Positions 1 through 7,699 are shown, counted from the stretch's first letter. The stretch: 14,505 nt of DNA from an uncultured Pyrinomonas sp. (GCA_937135995.1 CAKZOF010000309.1:1-14505); one strand, 5' to 3'. Numbers and translations are program-made. Notes: a model not told the origin generated them from the sequence alone.

Positions 1-1340
1 GCGCCCGCGAGCGAAGTCGGGCGCCCGCCCGAAAAGATCGTCTCATCGCTTGCGCCGCGCACGTCGCGCGCTTCGGCCCCGGCTACCAGCGTCTGGCGCT
101 GGAGCGTTCTGGTCCACTGAAGGGCTGCCCCCGATGCTTGCGATGGGGAGCGCTGCACGCGCGTCAGCGTCTCAGAGCGACGGCCGGCGGCCACTGCCGA
201 AAAGTTCTGGTCGTAGACCTGCGCGCTCAAGTAGGCGCGCAAGTCGAAGTCGCCTCGTTCGACGCTGGCCCACCGACCGCCTGCGCTCAACTGTCGCGTG
301 CGTGTCTGGTTGGTTTGCAGTGGCGTGCCGTTGCTGCGCCTTTCGGCGAAATAGGAGCCGCGCAAGAAGATGCTGCCGCGTTCGCCGAACTTTCGGTCCA
401 CAGTCGTCTCGAACGTGGACCGGCGAACGCCGGCTGCGACATCGACCGGCCCACGAGCGTTTTCGTCCACGAGGACGTAGCCATCCGTGCGAAAGCCTTC
501 GGCGGAGAGCGCGAGTCCCCAGTTGCGCCATCTCCCCCCAGCGAACAGCGATCCCATGCCAGTACCGCGATTGCCGAGCGAAGCGTCGGCGACCATGATC
601 GGCCTTTCGGGCCGGCGCGTGATGATTTGCACGACGCCGCCGAGCGCGGAACTTCCGTACAGGTCCGACGCCGCGCCGCGCAGAACTTCGACGCGTTCGA
701 TCGCTACCGTCGGCACACGCCCCCAGTAGATCCATCCGCCGAACGGATCATTGAGCGGCACGCCATCGACGAGAACGAGCGCGCGGCTCGCGCCGCTCGC
801 GCCGACGCCACGCAAACTGACGCCTTGCGACGTCGGATTGGCCGTGCGACTGCCGGCGCGCCGAAAGAGCGCAAAGCCAACGATCTGTCGTAGCGCGTCA
901 TCGAGCGTCGGTGCCGCCGTCGTCAGCAGTTCTCGATCCGACAGCGTCCGCGCGCTCTGCGGCGTGTCGCCGATGTTCACCGAAACGCGCGCTGCCGTCA
1001 CGGTGACGCGCTCGTTGAAGGCTGCCGGCGCGAGCGTGATTTGCAGCGGCGCAGCGTCGGTAGTTCGAGCGGTGAGCGGTTCGGTGTACGCGGCGAATCC
1101 CGAGGCGCTGACGACGAGCGTGCACCCAGCGGCAGGGCCATCGAGTTGAAAGCTTCCGGCTTGGTCCGTGCGGGCTGTTCCGTTGCAGCCTTCGCCCCGA
1201 AGTTCGACCGTTGCGCCAGCGACGGGAAGCCCCGTTTGATCGCGCACTTCGCCGCGAATCGCGGGGCGCGTGCTCTCCTGCGCCAAGCTTGTGCCGACGA
1301 GCGAAAAGAGCAGGGCACAAGAGAGCAACTGCGCTTGCAT
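1..1340 (-). CDS. TonB-dependent outer-membrane receptor (N-terminal part, 3' end outside window)
   Basis: Outer-membrane active transporter; the first 446 codons are visible and the barrel continues past the left edge. Residues 1-20 form a signal peptide ending SLA|QE. Residues about 26-103 look like a carboxypeptidase-regulatory-like beta-sandwich (RGEVRDQTGLPVAGATVEL). A TonB-box-like stretch, ERVTVTA, follows near residue 110. The plug domain covers about 125-245 with classic motifs: SLRGVGASGASRALVLVDG, VPLNDPFGGW, IERVEVLRGAASDLYGSSA and LGGVVQIIT. After this come alternating strands of the barrel (RGSYFAERRNGTPLQ, FDLRAYLSAQVYDQ). The ATG at 1340 was chosen because the signal peptide begins there, although no strong ribosome site precedes it. 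An in-frame GTG at 1391 would add 17 residues. It lies 184 nt downstream of the PQQ-type dehydrogenase on the same strand, so co-transcription is plausible. The substrate is unknown; sugar, siderophore or PQQ are all possible. Confidence 0.93.
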   Translation of the reverse strand, partial: MQAQLLSCALLFSLVGTSLAQESTRPAIRGEVRDQTGLPVAGATVELRGEGCNGTARTDQAGSFQLDGPAAGCTLVVSASGFAAYTEPLTARTTDAAPLQITLAPAAFNERVTVTAARVSVNIGDTPQSARTLSDRELLTTAAPTLDDALRQIVGFALFRRAGSRTANPTSQGVSLRGVGASGASRALVLVDGVPLNDPFGGWIYWGRVPTVAIERVEVLRGAASDLYGSSALGGVVQIITRRPERPIMVADASLGNRGTGMGSLFAGGRWRNWGLALSAEGFRTDGYVLVDENARGPVDVAAGVRRSTFETTVDRKFGERGSIFLRGSYFAERRSNGTPLQTNQTRTRQLSAGGRWASVERGDFDLRAYLSAQVYDQNFSAVAAGRRSETLTRVQRSPSQASGAALQWTRTLQRQTLVAGAEARDVRGASDETIFSGGRPTSLAG

Positions 1341-1524
1341 CGCGATCAGGCATCGAACGCCGTGCCACGCCGCTGCGATGCTAGCCAACACGATGTTCGC
1401 AGGTTGAGTTGATGCGTGTTCCACGTTTCGACCGCGTGCCCGACGGCGCGGAGGACGCAGGAACAAGACCGGCTCGAACTCCGCTCTCGACTGCGTTTCT
1501 GTGCTGCCTTCCGCGGAATTCTCT

Positions 1525-2805
1525 TCAACGCCCGCGGTAGGTTACGCGCCAGATCTTGTTGGCTCCGTCATCCGAGATCAAGAGCGATCCATCCGGCAGC
1601 ACGAGCAGACCGACCGGTCGCCCCCAGACTTCGGGGCGATTCTCGTCGAGCATCCAGCCGGTGATGAAGTCTTCATAGCTGCCATCGACGGGACGTCCGT
1701 CTTTGAACGGAATGCGAATGATCTTGTAGCCAGTACGTTTCGAGCGATTCCACGATCCACGAAGCGAAACGAAGACGTGGCCGCGATACTCTTCAGGAAA
1801 CATCTTGCCGTCGTAGAAGACGAGATCCATCGCCGCCGAGTGAGCTTGGATCAAGACGTCGGGCTTGACGGTTTTGCGCACCAGATCGGGGCGCTCGCCC
1901 TTGCGTCGCGGGTCTTCATTCGGCCCGATGTAGGCGAAGGGCCAACCGTAGAAGGCTCCGTCTTTGACTTCGGTCACGTAGTCGGGCACGAGATCGTCGC
2001 CGATGCGATCTCGCTCTTGCACCACGGCCCAAAGCTTGCCGGTCACCGGGTTGAAGGCGACGCCGATCGGGTTGCGCAGGCCGCTGGCGAAGATCCTTTT
2101 GCCGGATCCGTCGGGATTGAATTCGGTGATCGCGGCGCGCATCGGTTCGGGTTCGACCGACACGTTGGATTCCGATCCGACGGTCACGTAGAGCTTGCTT
2201 CCGTCGGGGCTGAAGATGAGGTTACGCGTCCAGTGTTCGCGGTAGCCTTTGCCCGGAAGATCGGCGATCTTCTCCGGCGCCCCTTCGGCTTGCGTCTGTC
2301 CGGGACGGTAGCGGAAACGGACCACGGCGTTGGTATTTCCGATGTAGACGTAATCGCGCCAGAAGGCGATGCCGAAAGGTTGCATCAAGCCGGAAGCGAA
2401 GACGAACCGTTGATCAGGCTTCCCATCGTTGTTCGCGTCGCGTAGGATGACGATCTGTCCAGCTTCGGAATCGGAGACGAAGACGTCGCCATTGGGCGCG
2501 AGCGCCATCTCGCGCGGGCGCCGAAAGCCTTCAGCGTACGTCTCGATGGCGAAGCCGGGAGGCATGTTGAGCTTGGCGTCGGGCGGCGGCGGAACAAGGC
2601 GCGGCGGATTGGTGGTGTCTGGCGTGGCGAAAGGCGGCGGAAGCGTCTCCGGCGTGATCAGGTATCGCCGGAGCGGCGCGGCGTTGACACCGTTGGCGGT
2701 GGCTGCAGATCGCGGCGCTTGAGCACAGGCGAGCGCAGCGAAAAGTTGCGCGCTCATCGCTAGAGCACATGCTGTGCGAAGCAAAAGTTTCGACTTCGAG
2801 ATCAT
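1525..2805 (-). CDS. secreted PQQ-type sugar / L-sorbosone dehydrogenase family protein
   Basis: A 426-residue periplasmic beta-propeller of the sorbosone dehydrogenase/soluble glucose dehydrogenase family. Enzymes of this family oxidise sugars or sugar aldehydes with pyrroloquinoline quinone. Residues 1-28 are a signal peptide (basic start, hydrophobic core, ACA|QA cut). Residues about 30-80 are a proline-rich linker. The propeller starts at about 83 (PPGFAIETYAEGFRRPREMA). Family hallmarks are SGLRNPIGVAFNP, ERDRIGDDLVPDYVTEV, DGAFYGWPFAYIG and, near the end, VWGRPVGLLVLPDGSLLISD. The ATG at 2805 has AAGAGGTG seven bases upstream. Its promoter is at 2909-2937, leaving a leader of about 97 nt with a hairpin at 2848-2866. 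The TonB receptor lies downstream. The actual substrate and use of PQQ cannot be read from the sequence; some family members bind no cofactor. Confidence 0.88.
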   Translation of the reverse strand: MISKSKLLLRTACALAMSAQLFAALACAQAPRSAATANGVNAAPLRRYLITPETLPPPFATPDTTNPPRLVPPPPDAKLNMPPGFAIETYAEGFRRPREMALAPNGDVFVSDSEAGQIVILRDANNDGKPDQRFVFASGLMQPFGIAFWRDYVYIGNTNAVVRFRYRPGQTQAEGAPEKIADLPGKGYREHWTRNLIFSPDGSKLYVTVGSESNVSVEPEPMRAAITEFNPDGSGKRIFASGLRNPIGVAFNPVTGKLWAVVQERDRIGDDLVPDYVTEVKDGAFYGWPFAYIGPNEDPRRKGERPDLVRKTVKPDVLIQAHSAAMDLVFYDGKMFPEEYRGHVFVSLRGSWNRSKRTGYKIIRIPFKDGRPVDGSYEDFITGWMLDENRPEVWGRPVGLLVLPDGSLLISDDGANKIWRVTYRGR

Positions 2806-2847
2806 CTTCGATCACCTCTTCACGATTGAGCGTAAACAACCCCGCAG

Positions 2848-2866
2848 CGGCCCTGCTGAAGGGCCG
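2848..2866 (-). promoter_or_regulatory. leader hairpin before the sorbosone dehydrogenase gene
   Basis: The arms CGGCCCT and AGGGCCG form a perfect 7-bp stem around a 5-nt loop. The hairpin lies in the inferred 5' leader of the minus-strand dehydrogenase mRNA, about 40 nt before its start codon. No run of T follows, so it is not a classic terminator. It could stabilise the mRNA or act as a regulatory site; nothing in the sequence says which. Confidence 0.35.
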
Positions 2867-2908
2867 TCGAGAGCGTTCTTCGGTTCTTCGTTGAAACGAC
2901 TCCGCGCC

Positions 2909-2937
2909 ATTATCACAAACAATGGACGGCGTTTCAA
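2909..2937 (-). promoter_or_regulatory. sigma70-like promoter of the sorbosone dehydrogenase gene
   Basis: Read on the minus strand, TTGAAA (2937-2932) and GATAAT (2914-2909) are separated by exactly 17 nt. Each box matches the consensus at five of six positions. Transcription would start near 2902, about 97 nt before the ATG at 2805. Confidence 0.6.
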
Positions 2938-2973
2938 ACCCTCGCTCGGCGGCTAGTCTTGCGCGGCAAATGT

Positions 2974-2982
2974 TGCTAAGAT
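2974..2982 (+). promoter_or_regulatory. possible extended -10 promoter of the DHH phosphoesterase gene
   Basis: TGCTAAGAT resembles an extended -10 element (TG, one base, then a -10 hexamer). It would give a start near 2989 and a leader of about 40 nt. No convincing -35 box is present, so this is tentative. Confidence 0.28.
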
Positions 2983-3029
2983 GTCGCGTTATTTCTTTGG
3001 TCCGGATCGACGCAAGTGATCACATCGCC

Positions 3030-4001
3030 ATGAAACTCCGCTTGCTCTACCACGGTCGTTGTTTTGATGGAGTCTGTTCGGCCGTCGTCTTCACGCGCTT
3101 TTACTCGGAACGCCTCCACAAAGAAGCACAGATCTTCTACCGTGGCCTGCACCATCGCCCGGGCGAACTCTTCGAAGAAGAGATGTTCGACGGCGACGAG
3201 AATGCCATCGTCGATTTCAAATACAGCCCGTCGGAGCGATTGACTTGGTGGTTTGATCATCATCAGTCGGCGTTTCTTTCGCCAGCGGATGAGGAGCATT
3301 ACCGTCGCACCAAAACCGCGCGCAAGGTGTGGGATCCAACGCGCCGTTCGTGCACCGAGTTGATCGCCGATTACGCGCGCGAGCGCTACTCGTTTCACGA
3401 TCCGATGCTCGATCCGCTGGTGGCGTGGGCGCACAAGATCGACGGCGCCTTCTACGATTCGGCCGCCGAAGCGGTGGAACTTCGTGCTCCGGCGCTCCAG
3501 TTGATGCTCGTCATCGAAAGCGAAGATGATGAACGCTTCATTGAGGAGATCATCCGTGCGCTTTGCGTTCGTCCGTTGGACGAAGTGGCCGCGTCGGACG
3601 ACGTGCAACGCAAATTCCGGCGCGCGCGCGAAGCGCAGCAGCAGGCGCTCGAACTCGTGCGGCGCAAAGCGACCTACAAGGATGGCGTCGTCTTCTTCGA
3701 TCTGCTCGATGAAGGCGTGGAGACTTTCAACAAGTTCGCTCCGTACTACCTTTTCCCCGAAACGACCTATTCGGTGGCGCTGACGCGCAGTCCCGGGCGC
3801 ACCAAGATTTCGGTCGGCTCCAACCCATGGAGTCCGCGCCCGCGCCGCCACAACATCGCGACCATCTGCGAACGCTACGGCGGAGGCGGTCACCCCGTGG
3901 TCGGTGCGGTCTCTTTTCGGCCCGACGAGACGGAACGCGCGCGCGCTGTTGCCCGCGAGATCGTCGCCGAACTTTCACGCGCCGACGGCGCGGAGAGGTG
4001 A
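3030..4001 (+). CDS. stand-alone DHH/DHHA1 family phosphoesterase
   Basis: A 323-residue cytoplasmic metal-dependent phosphoesterase of the DHH superfamily (RecJ, NrnA and c-di-AMP phosphodiesterase relatives). Motif I is YHGRCFDGVCSA (residues 7-18), the variant in which a single aspartate follows the histidine. Motif II is the aspartate in VDFKYSP (61-67). The name motif is in WWFDHHQSA (73-81). Motif IV is WAHKIDGA (133-140). The C-terminal DHHA1 domain ends with YGGGGHPVVGAVSF (283-296), its substrate-binding glycine loop. The reading frame is open upstream to 2922, but the ATG at 3030 starts directly at the conserved YHG strand, so the extra 36 residues are probably untranslated. The ribosome site is weak. 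The gene is divergent from the sugar dehydrogenase and convergent with pepP. No RecJ-type extra domains are present, so short oligonucleotides or a nucleotide are likelier substrates than long DNA; this is an inference. Confidence 0.85.
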   Translation: MKLRLLYHGRCFDGVCSAVVFTRFYSERLHKEAQIFYRGLHHRPGELFEEEMFDGDENAIVDFKYSPSERLTWWFDHHQSAFLSPADEEHYRRTKTARKVWDPTRRSCTELIADYARERYSFHDPMLDPLVAWAHKIDGAFYDSAAEAVELRAPALQLMLVIESEDDERFIEEIIRALCVRPLDEVAASDDVQRKFRRAREAQQQALELVRRKATYKDGVVFFDLLDEGVETFNKFAPYYLFPETTYSVALTRSPGRTKISVGSNPWSPRPRRHNIATICERYGGGGHPVVGAVSFRPDETERARAVAREIVAELSRADGAER

Positions 4002-4099
4002 CTCAAAGTCTTCGAGCGTCGGGGCTTGTCGATGCTTGAAATTCGCGCGCGGGCGTCGAGCGTTCGCTAAGAGGCGGCTAGGCCGATCGGCATTCTTGC

Positions 4100-4116
4100 A
4101 ACGCACGGTGTGCGTT
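4100..4116. terminator. possible bidirectional terminator hairpin between convergent genes
   Basis: Perfect 7-bp stem AACGCAC/GTGCGTT with a 3-nt loop, in the 136-nt gap where the DHH gene and pepP converge. A short T-rich stretch lies about 20 nt further on rather than at the stem, so it is only a weak terminator candidate. Confidence 0.3.
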
Positions 4117-4137
4117 CGCTTGTGCTGTAAAGCTTTT

Positions 4138-5448
4138 CTACGCCGCTCTTTCTTCGACGCGCGCCCGCGCGATGAACTGTTCGATCTCTTCGACTTCTTT
4201 GGGCACGCCCGCGGTCAACACGCGATGTCCCTCCGCGGTGACGAGAACGTCGTCTTCGATGCGCACGCCGATGCCGCGGTAATCTTCATTCACCTCTTGA
4301 GTGCGCGCCACATACAGGCCGGGTTCGATGGTGATCACCATGCCGGGTTCAAGCTTCCGCGATTGGCCGTCGACGTAGTAGAGTCCGACGTCGTGAACGT
4401 CCATCCCTAGGTAGTGGCCGAGTCGGTGCATGTAGAACTTCTTATAGTCTCCGTCTTCGATCAGTTTGCTCGGCGCGCCTTGCAGCAGTCCGAGTCGGAC
4501 CAACCCTTCGGTCAGCAGTTCCACAGAACGGTTGTGCAATTCGTCCATGGAGACGCCGGGCCGGATCATCGCGATGCAGGCTTTTTGCGTCTCGAGCACG
4601 ACTTCGTAGAGTTCGCGCTGCGGGCGGCTGAAGCGGCCGCTCACCGGAAAGGTGCGTGTGATGTCGGCGGCGTACCCTTGATATTCTGCGCCAGCGTCGA
4701 TGAGCAACAGGTCGCCTTCTCGGATCACAGCGTTGTTCGCCGAATAGTGAAGCACGGTGGCGTTTTCTCCGCTGCCGACGATGGATGTGTAGGCAGCCGT
4801 CGCGCCGTGCCGGCGAAACACGTACTCGATCAAGGCTTCGACTTCGTACTCGTGCATCCCTGGGCGTGCCGCGCGCATCGCTTCGCGGTGCGCTTCGGCG
4901 GTGATGTCGGCGGCGCGTTCGATCAGCGCGATTTCGGCTTCGCTCTTGATCAAACGCATCTCGTGCAGGATGGCGCCCGTGTCCGTGATGGTGCGCGGAG
5001 GAACGATGCCGCGCCGACCAAGCGCGCGCATGCGCGCGATCGCCTCGATGATCATCTGGTCCAATTCGTGGCGCGTGCCGAAACGATAGTAGAGCGTCCT
5101 TTTGCCTTGGATGATCTCGTCGAGTTTCGCGCGAAACTCGTCGATCGGAAAAGCTGCATCGGCACCGTACCGCTCGATCGCCCCTTCCACACCGGCGCGC
5201 GGCCCATCCCACGTCTCCCTCTCGGGGTCACGCGGGCGAACGAAGAGCGTGTATGGTTTTTCTGCGTCGGGCGAAATGACGGCGATCGCTTCTGGTTCGT
5301 CGAAGCCAGTCAGGTAGTAAAAGTCCGAGTCTTGACGGAAACGATAGTGCGTATCGTTGGAGCGCACGGCTTCGCGCGCGCTGGCGATGATGGCGACCGA
5401 TTGCGGCTCCATGCGGCGCATGAACTCCGCCAGTTGTTCTCTCTTCAT
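4138..5448 (-). CDS. pepP: Xaa-Pro aminopeptidase (aminopeptidase P)
   Basis: A 436-residue cytoplasmic metallopeptidase that removes the N-terminal residue from peptides with proline in second place. An N-terminal creatinase-like domain (about 1-165, with FYYLTGFDEPEAIAVI) precedes the pita-bread catalytic domain. The five expected metal ligands are present: D251 (LLIDAGAEY), D262 (ADITRTFP), H345 (HRLGHYLGMDVHD), E375 (ITIEPGLY) and E398 (GIGVRIEDD). Length and spacing match E. coli PepP (441 residues). The ATG at 5448 is supported by AAGGAA seven bases upstream and by alignment to the family start. The frame stays open to 5859, but that part is low-complexity and overlaps the divergent ALDH start. 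The promoter is at 5498-5527. The gene stands alone, convergent with the DHH gene. Confidence 0.94.
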   Translation of the reverse strand: MKREQLAEFMRRMEPQSVAIIASAREAVRSNDTHYRFRQDSDFYYLTGFDEPEAIAVISPDAEKPYTLFVRPRDPERETWDGPRAGVEGAIERYGADAAFPIDEFRAKLDEIIQGKRTLYYRFGTRHELDQMIIEAIARMRALGRRGIVPPRTITDTGAILHEMRLIKSEAEIALIERAADITAEAHREAMRAARPGMHEYEVEALIEYVFRRHGATAAYTSIVGSGENATVLHYSANNAVIREGDLLLIDAGAEYQGYAADITRTFPVSGRFSRPQRELYEVVLETQKACIAMIRPGVSMDELHNRSVELLTEGLVRLGLLQGAPSKLIEDGDYKKFYMHRLGHYLGMDVHDVGLYYVDGQSRKLEPGMVITIEPGLYVARTQEVNEDYRGIGVRIEDDVLVTAEGHRVLTAGVPKEVEEIEQFIARARVEERAA

Positions 5449-5497
5449 CTTCGCTTCCTTGATGTTGTGGTCGAAAAGACCGTGCTCGCAAAGAGCA

Positions 5498-5527
5498 ATT
5501 GTAAACAAAAGCGCGAGAAAGCGACAA
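5498..5527 (-). promoter_or_regulatory. sigma70-like promoter of pepP
   Basis: On the minus strand TTGTCG (5527-5522) and TACAAT (5503-5498) are 18 nt apart. The start would be near 5491, giving a leader of about 43 nt to the pepP ATG. Confidence 0.45.
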
Positions 5528-5727
5528 CGAAGGCGCTCGCTTTCAGCGCTTCTCAGCCCGTCGTGCGATTCCCAGGGCCGTAAAGACGAAGCTTTTTGCT
5601 TCGGCGGTCCGAGGTTGATCGTCTGGCTACCACTTGACGGGTCGAATCGTGAAGTTCTTACTCGCGCCTCGTTCGCCCCTTTCTTTTCGCGTCCCTTCCG
5701 CGCCATAATCTCCGACGAGGCGAGATC

Positions 5728-7359
5728 ATGAGCGAAGCGAGGGTGGCGGAAGCAGCATCGGAGCGAGCCTCGTCGAGACGCGAGATCATCTCCCGAGATC
5801 CGAAGACGGGTGAAGAACTCGGTCGCGTTCCCGTCGCTACCGAGAGCGAGGTGCAGCACGCTGTGGAGCGAGCGCGCGGCGCATGGCAGGCGTGGGCCGC
5901 GCGTTCGGTCGCTGACCGCGCGCGTGTGCTCCTTCGTGCGCGCCGCCTCGCGCTCGACCGCTTGGACGATCTTGCGCGCCTGATCGCGCGCGAGTCGGGC
6001 AAGCCTTTCTCCGAGGCGATCGCCATGGACCTCGTGCCGTCACTCGATCTACTGAATTATTTCGCGCGCCACGCCGAGCGCCTGCTCCGCGACGAACCGC
6101 TCCCTATTGGCCACTACACACTTCTCGGTCGCGCATCGCGTATCGCCTACCGTCCGCTTGGAACGATTGGCATCATTTCGCCTTGGAATTTCCCGTGGTC
6201 TATCCCGGTCGGACAGGTGGCCACGGCGCTCGTTGCCGGCAACGCCGTGATCCTCAAACCGAGCGAGTTGACCCCGCTGACAGGACTTGCCATCGGACAC
6301 CTCTTCACGCAAGCTGGCGTGCCAGACGGAGTCTTGCAGGTTGTCACCGGCGACGGGACGACGGGCGCGGCGCTTGTTACCAGCGGGGTCGCCAAGATCG
6401 TTTTCACGGGGAGCGTCGAGACGGGCAGACGCGTCGCCGAAGCGGCCGCGCGATGCTTGACTCCAGTCGTGCTCGAACTGGGAGGCAAGGATGCGATGAT
6501 CGTGCTCGCCGACGCCGATCTTGACAAGGCGGCTGCCGCTGCCGTGTGGGGCGCTTTCGCCAACGCTGGACAGGCGTGCGCTTCCGTGGAACGGTGCTAC
6601 GTTCACGAAAGCATCGCCGAAGAGTTCTTGCGGCGCGTCGTCGAAGAGACGGCGAAACTGAGCGTCGGCGAAGGTGACGGAGTCGACATCGGCGCGATGG
6701 CAAGCGAGAAGCAGTTGACGGTGGTCGAAGAGCACGTGCGCGACGCTCTGGCCCGCGGCGCGCACGTGCTCGCTGGCGGGCAGCGGATCGCTCGCGGTGC
6801 TGGGCTCTTCTACGCGCCGACCGTGCTGGCGAATGTAGACCACTCGATGCTGGTCATGCGCGAAGAGACTTTCGGCCCGGTGCTTCCGGTGATGACGTTC
6901 CGCACGGAAGCGGAGGCCATCGAGCTGGCGAACGACTCCATGTACGGATTAACGGCGAGCATTTGGACCAGCGATGTGCGTCGCGGACGCGCCCTTGCCA
7001 GCGAACTACGTGTCGGGACGGTGATGATCAACGAGGTCCTGTACACGCACGCGATCGCACAAGCGCCGTGGGGCGGCGTGCGTTGCAGCGGTTGGGGTCG
7101 AACTCACGGCCGATTGGGGTTGTTGGAAATGGTTGCTCCGCAACACGTGCACGCGAATCGGTTGACTCTTCTTCGAGACCCTTGGTGGTACAGTTACACT
7201 CCGCGCGCACGGGAGTTGTTTCGGCGCCTCGCGCACCACTTCACGGATGGTTCCTTGATCGGCCTCGTGTGGCTAGTGCCGTCTTTGGCGAAACGATGGC
7301 GGGAGATGCGACCTCTTCGGAAAGTGCGCAAGGGAACGTCAAACCGGCGCGAGCGATGA
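5728..7359 (+). CDS. NAD(P)-dependent aldehyde dehydrogenase with C-terminal tail
   Basis: A 543-residue enzyme oxidising an aldehyde to its acid, class unknown. The catalytic set is complete: N154 in PWNFPW, K177 in ILKPSE, E250 in LELGGKD, nucleophile C284 in GQACASVERC, and the EETFGPV loop (379-385). The substrate loop ends in WGGVRCSGWGRTHG (448-461). Typical members are about 480-500 residues. Here some 60 extra residues follow: DPWWYSYTPRARELFRRL, then a short hydrophobic helix (about 509-520, SLIGLVWLVPSL), then a very basic end. The arrangement recalls membrane-associated fatty-aldehyde dehydrogenases, so a lipid-derived aldehyde is a reasonable guess. The ATG at 5728 has GAGG seven bases upstream. 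A CATAAT at 5704-5709 could be a -10 box, but no good -35 box is seen. The gene is divergent from pepP with a 279-nt gap. Confidence 0.93.
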   Translation: MSEARVAEAASERASSRREIISRDPKTGEELGRVPVATESEVQHAVERARGAWQAWAARSVADRARVLLRARRLALDRLDDLARLIARESGKPFSEAIAMDLVPSLDLLNYFARHAERLLRDEPLPIGHYTLLGRASRIAYRPLGTIGIISPWNFPWSIPVGQVATALVAGNAVILKPSELTPLTGLAIGHLFTQAGVPDGVLQVVTGDGTTGAALVTSGVAKIVFTGSVETGRRVAEAAARCLTPVVLELGGKDAMIVLADADLDKAAAAAVWGAFANAGQACASVERCYVHESIAEEFLRRVVEETAKLSVGEGDGVDIGAMASEKQLTVVEEHVRDALARGAHVLAGGQRIARGAGLFYAPTVLANVDHSMLVMREETFGPVLPVMTFRTEAEAIELANDSMYGLTASIWTSDVRRGRALASELRVGTVMINEVLYTHAIAQAPWGGVRCSGWGRTHGRLGLLEMVAPQHVHANRLTLLRDPWWYSYTPRARELFRRLAHHFTDGSLIGLVWLVPSLAKRWREMRPLRKVRKGTSNRRER

Positions 7360-7411
7360 GGTAGCCGTGGGCGGGTGCGCTGCGCAAAGAAGGCTCCATC
7401 GCTGAACAACA

Positions 7412-7425
7412 AGAGGGTGCCCTCT
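7412..7425 (+). terminator. weak hairpin after the aldehyde dehydrogenase
   Basis: AGAGGG/CCCTCT form a short stem followed by AAGTTT, about 50 nt after the ALDH stop codon. It may end ALDH transcription before the tRNA promoter. The T-run is short, so confidence is low. Confidence 0.3.
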
Positions 7426-7492
7426 AAGTTTGCCGCTGACAGGTAGCCCGATCCTTGGTCGTGCGTCTTTTCTCAGCGAGAGCTCGTAGCAC

Positions 7493-7522
7493 TTGACTTA
7501 TCTGTTTCCGGCCTCTTATCAT
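7493..7522 (+). promoter_or_regulatory. sigma70-like promoter of tRNA-Arg
   Basis: TTGACT (7493-7498) and TATCAT (7517-7522) are spaced by 18 nt; each matches consensus at five of six bases. The start would fall near 7529, only a few bases before the mature tRNA end at 7536. Confidence 0.65.
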
Positions 7523-7535
7523 TTGTAATTTCGAT

Positions 7536-7612
7536 GCACCCGTAGCTCAGTTGGATAGAGCGTCTGACTACGAATCAGAAGGTCGGAGGTTCGAGTCCTC
7601 CCGGGTGCACCA
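7536..7612 (+). tRNA. tRNA-Arg (anticodon ACG)
   Basis: Complete 77-nt cloverleaf read by eye. The acceptor stem is GCACCCG/CGGGTGC, the D stem GCTC/GAGC, the anticodon stem TCTGA/TCAGA with loop CTACGAA, the variable loop AGGTC, and the T stem GGAGG/CCTCC with loop TTCGAGT. The discriminator is A and the CCA end is encoded. The anticodon ACG at 7570-7572 (A34 normally edited to inosine) reads CGU, CGC and CGA. It has its own promoter and is followed by a large hairpin and a transposon remnant. Confidence 0.97.
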
Positions 7613-7631
7613 ACCAAATCATAGATTTAGA

Positions 7632-7695
7632 AGAGCGGGGGAGCACGAGGGGGCAGTAATCGATACACGGACCCCCTCGTAATCTCTCCCGCTCT
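7632..7695 (+). repeat. large nested hairpin downstream of tRNA-Arg
   Basis: A 12-bp outer stem pairs AGAGCGGGGGAG (7632-7643) with CTCTCCCGCTCT (7684-7695), with one G-U pair. A small internal loop separates it from a 7-bp inner stem, GAGGGGG (7647-7653) with CCCCCTC (7672-7678), closing an 18-nt loop. It begins 20 nt after the tRNA CCA and ends exactly where the tnpB fragment begins. No T-run follows on either strand, so it is an imperfect intrinsic terminator. It may instead be a transposon-end palindrome or a structured RNA. Confidence 0.6.
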
Positions 7696-7699
7696 ATGA

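Noticed and set aside
1501..2445. 314-codon open frame on the plus strand
   Set aside because: Antisense to the sorbosone dehydrogenase, whose family motifs and ribosome site are clear; the plus frame resembles no family.
2922..3029. 36-codon upstream extension of the DHH gene
   Set aside because: The family begins at the YHG strand next to the ATG at 3030, and the extension covers the promoter area.
2976..3893. 305-codon minus-strand frame
   Set aside because: Antisense shadow of the DHH phosphoesterase; composition only reflects the GC-rich sense gene.
4414..5583. 389-codon plus-strand frame
   Set aside because: Antisense shadow of pepP, which has all catalytic residues.
5449..5859. 137-codon N-terminal extension of pepP, including a hydrophobic stretch
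   Set aside because: Family length and the ribosome site fit the ATG at 5448. The extension overlaps the pepP promoter and the divergent ALDH start.
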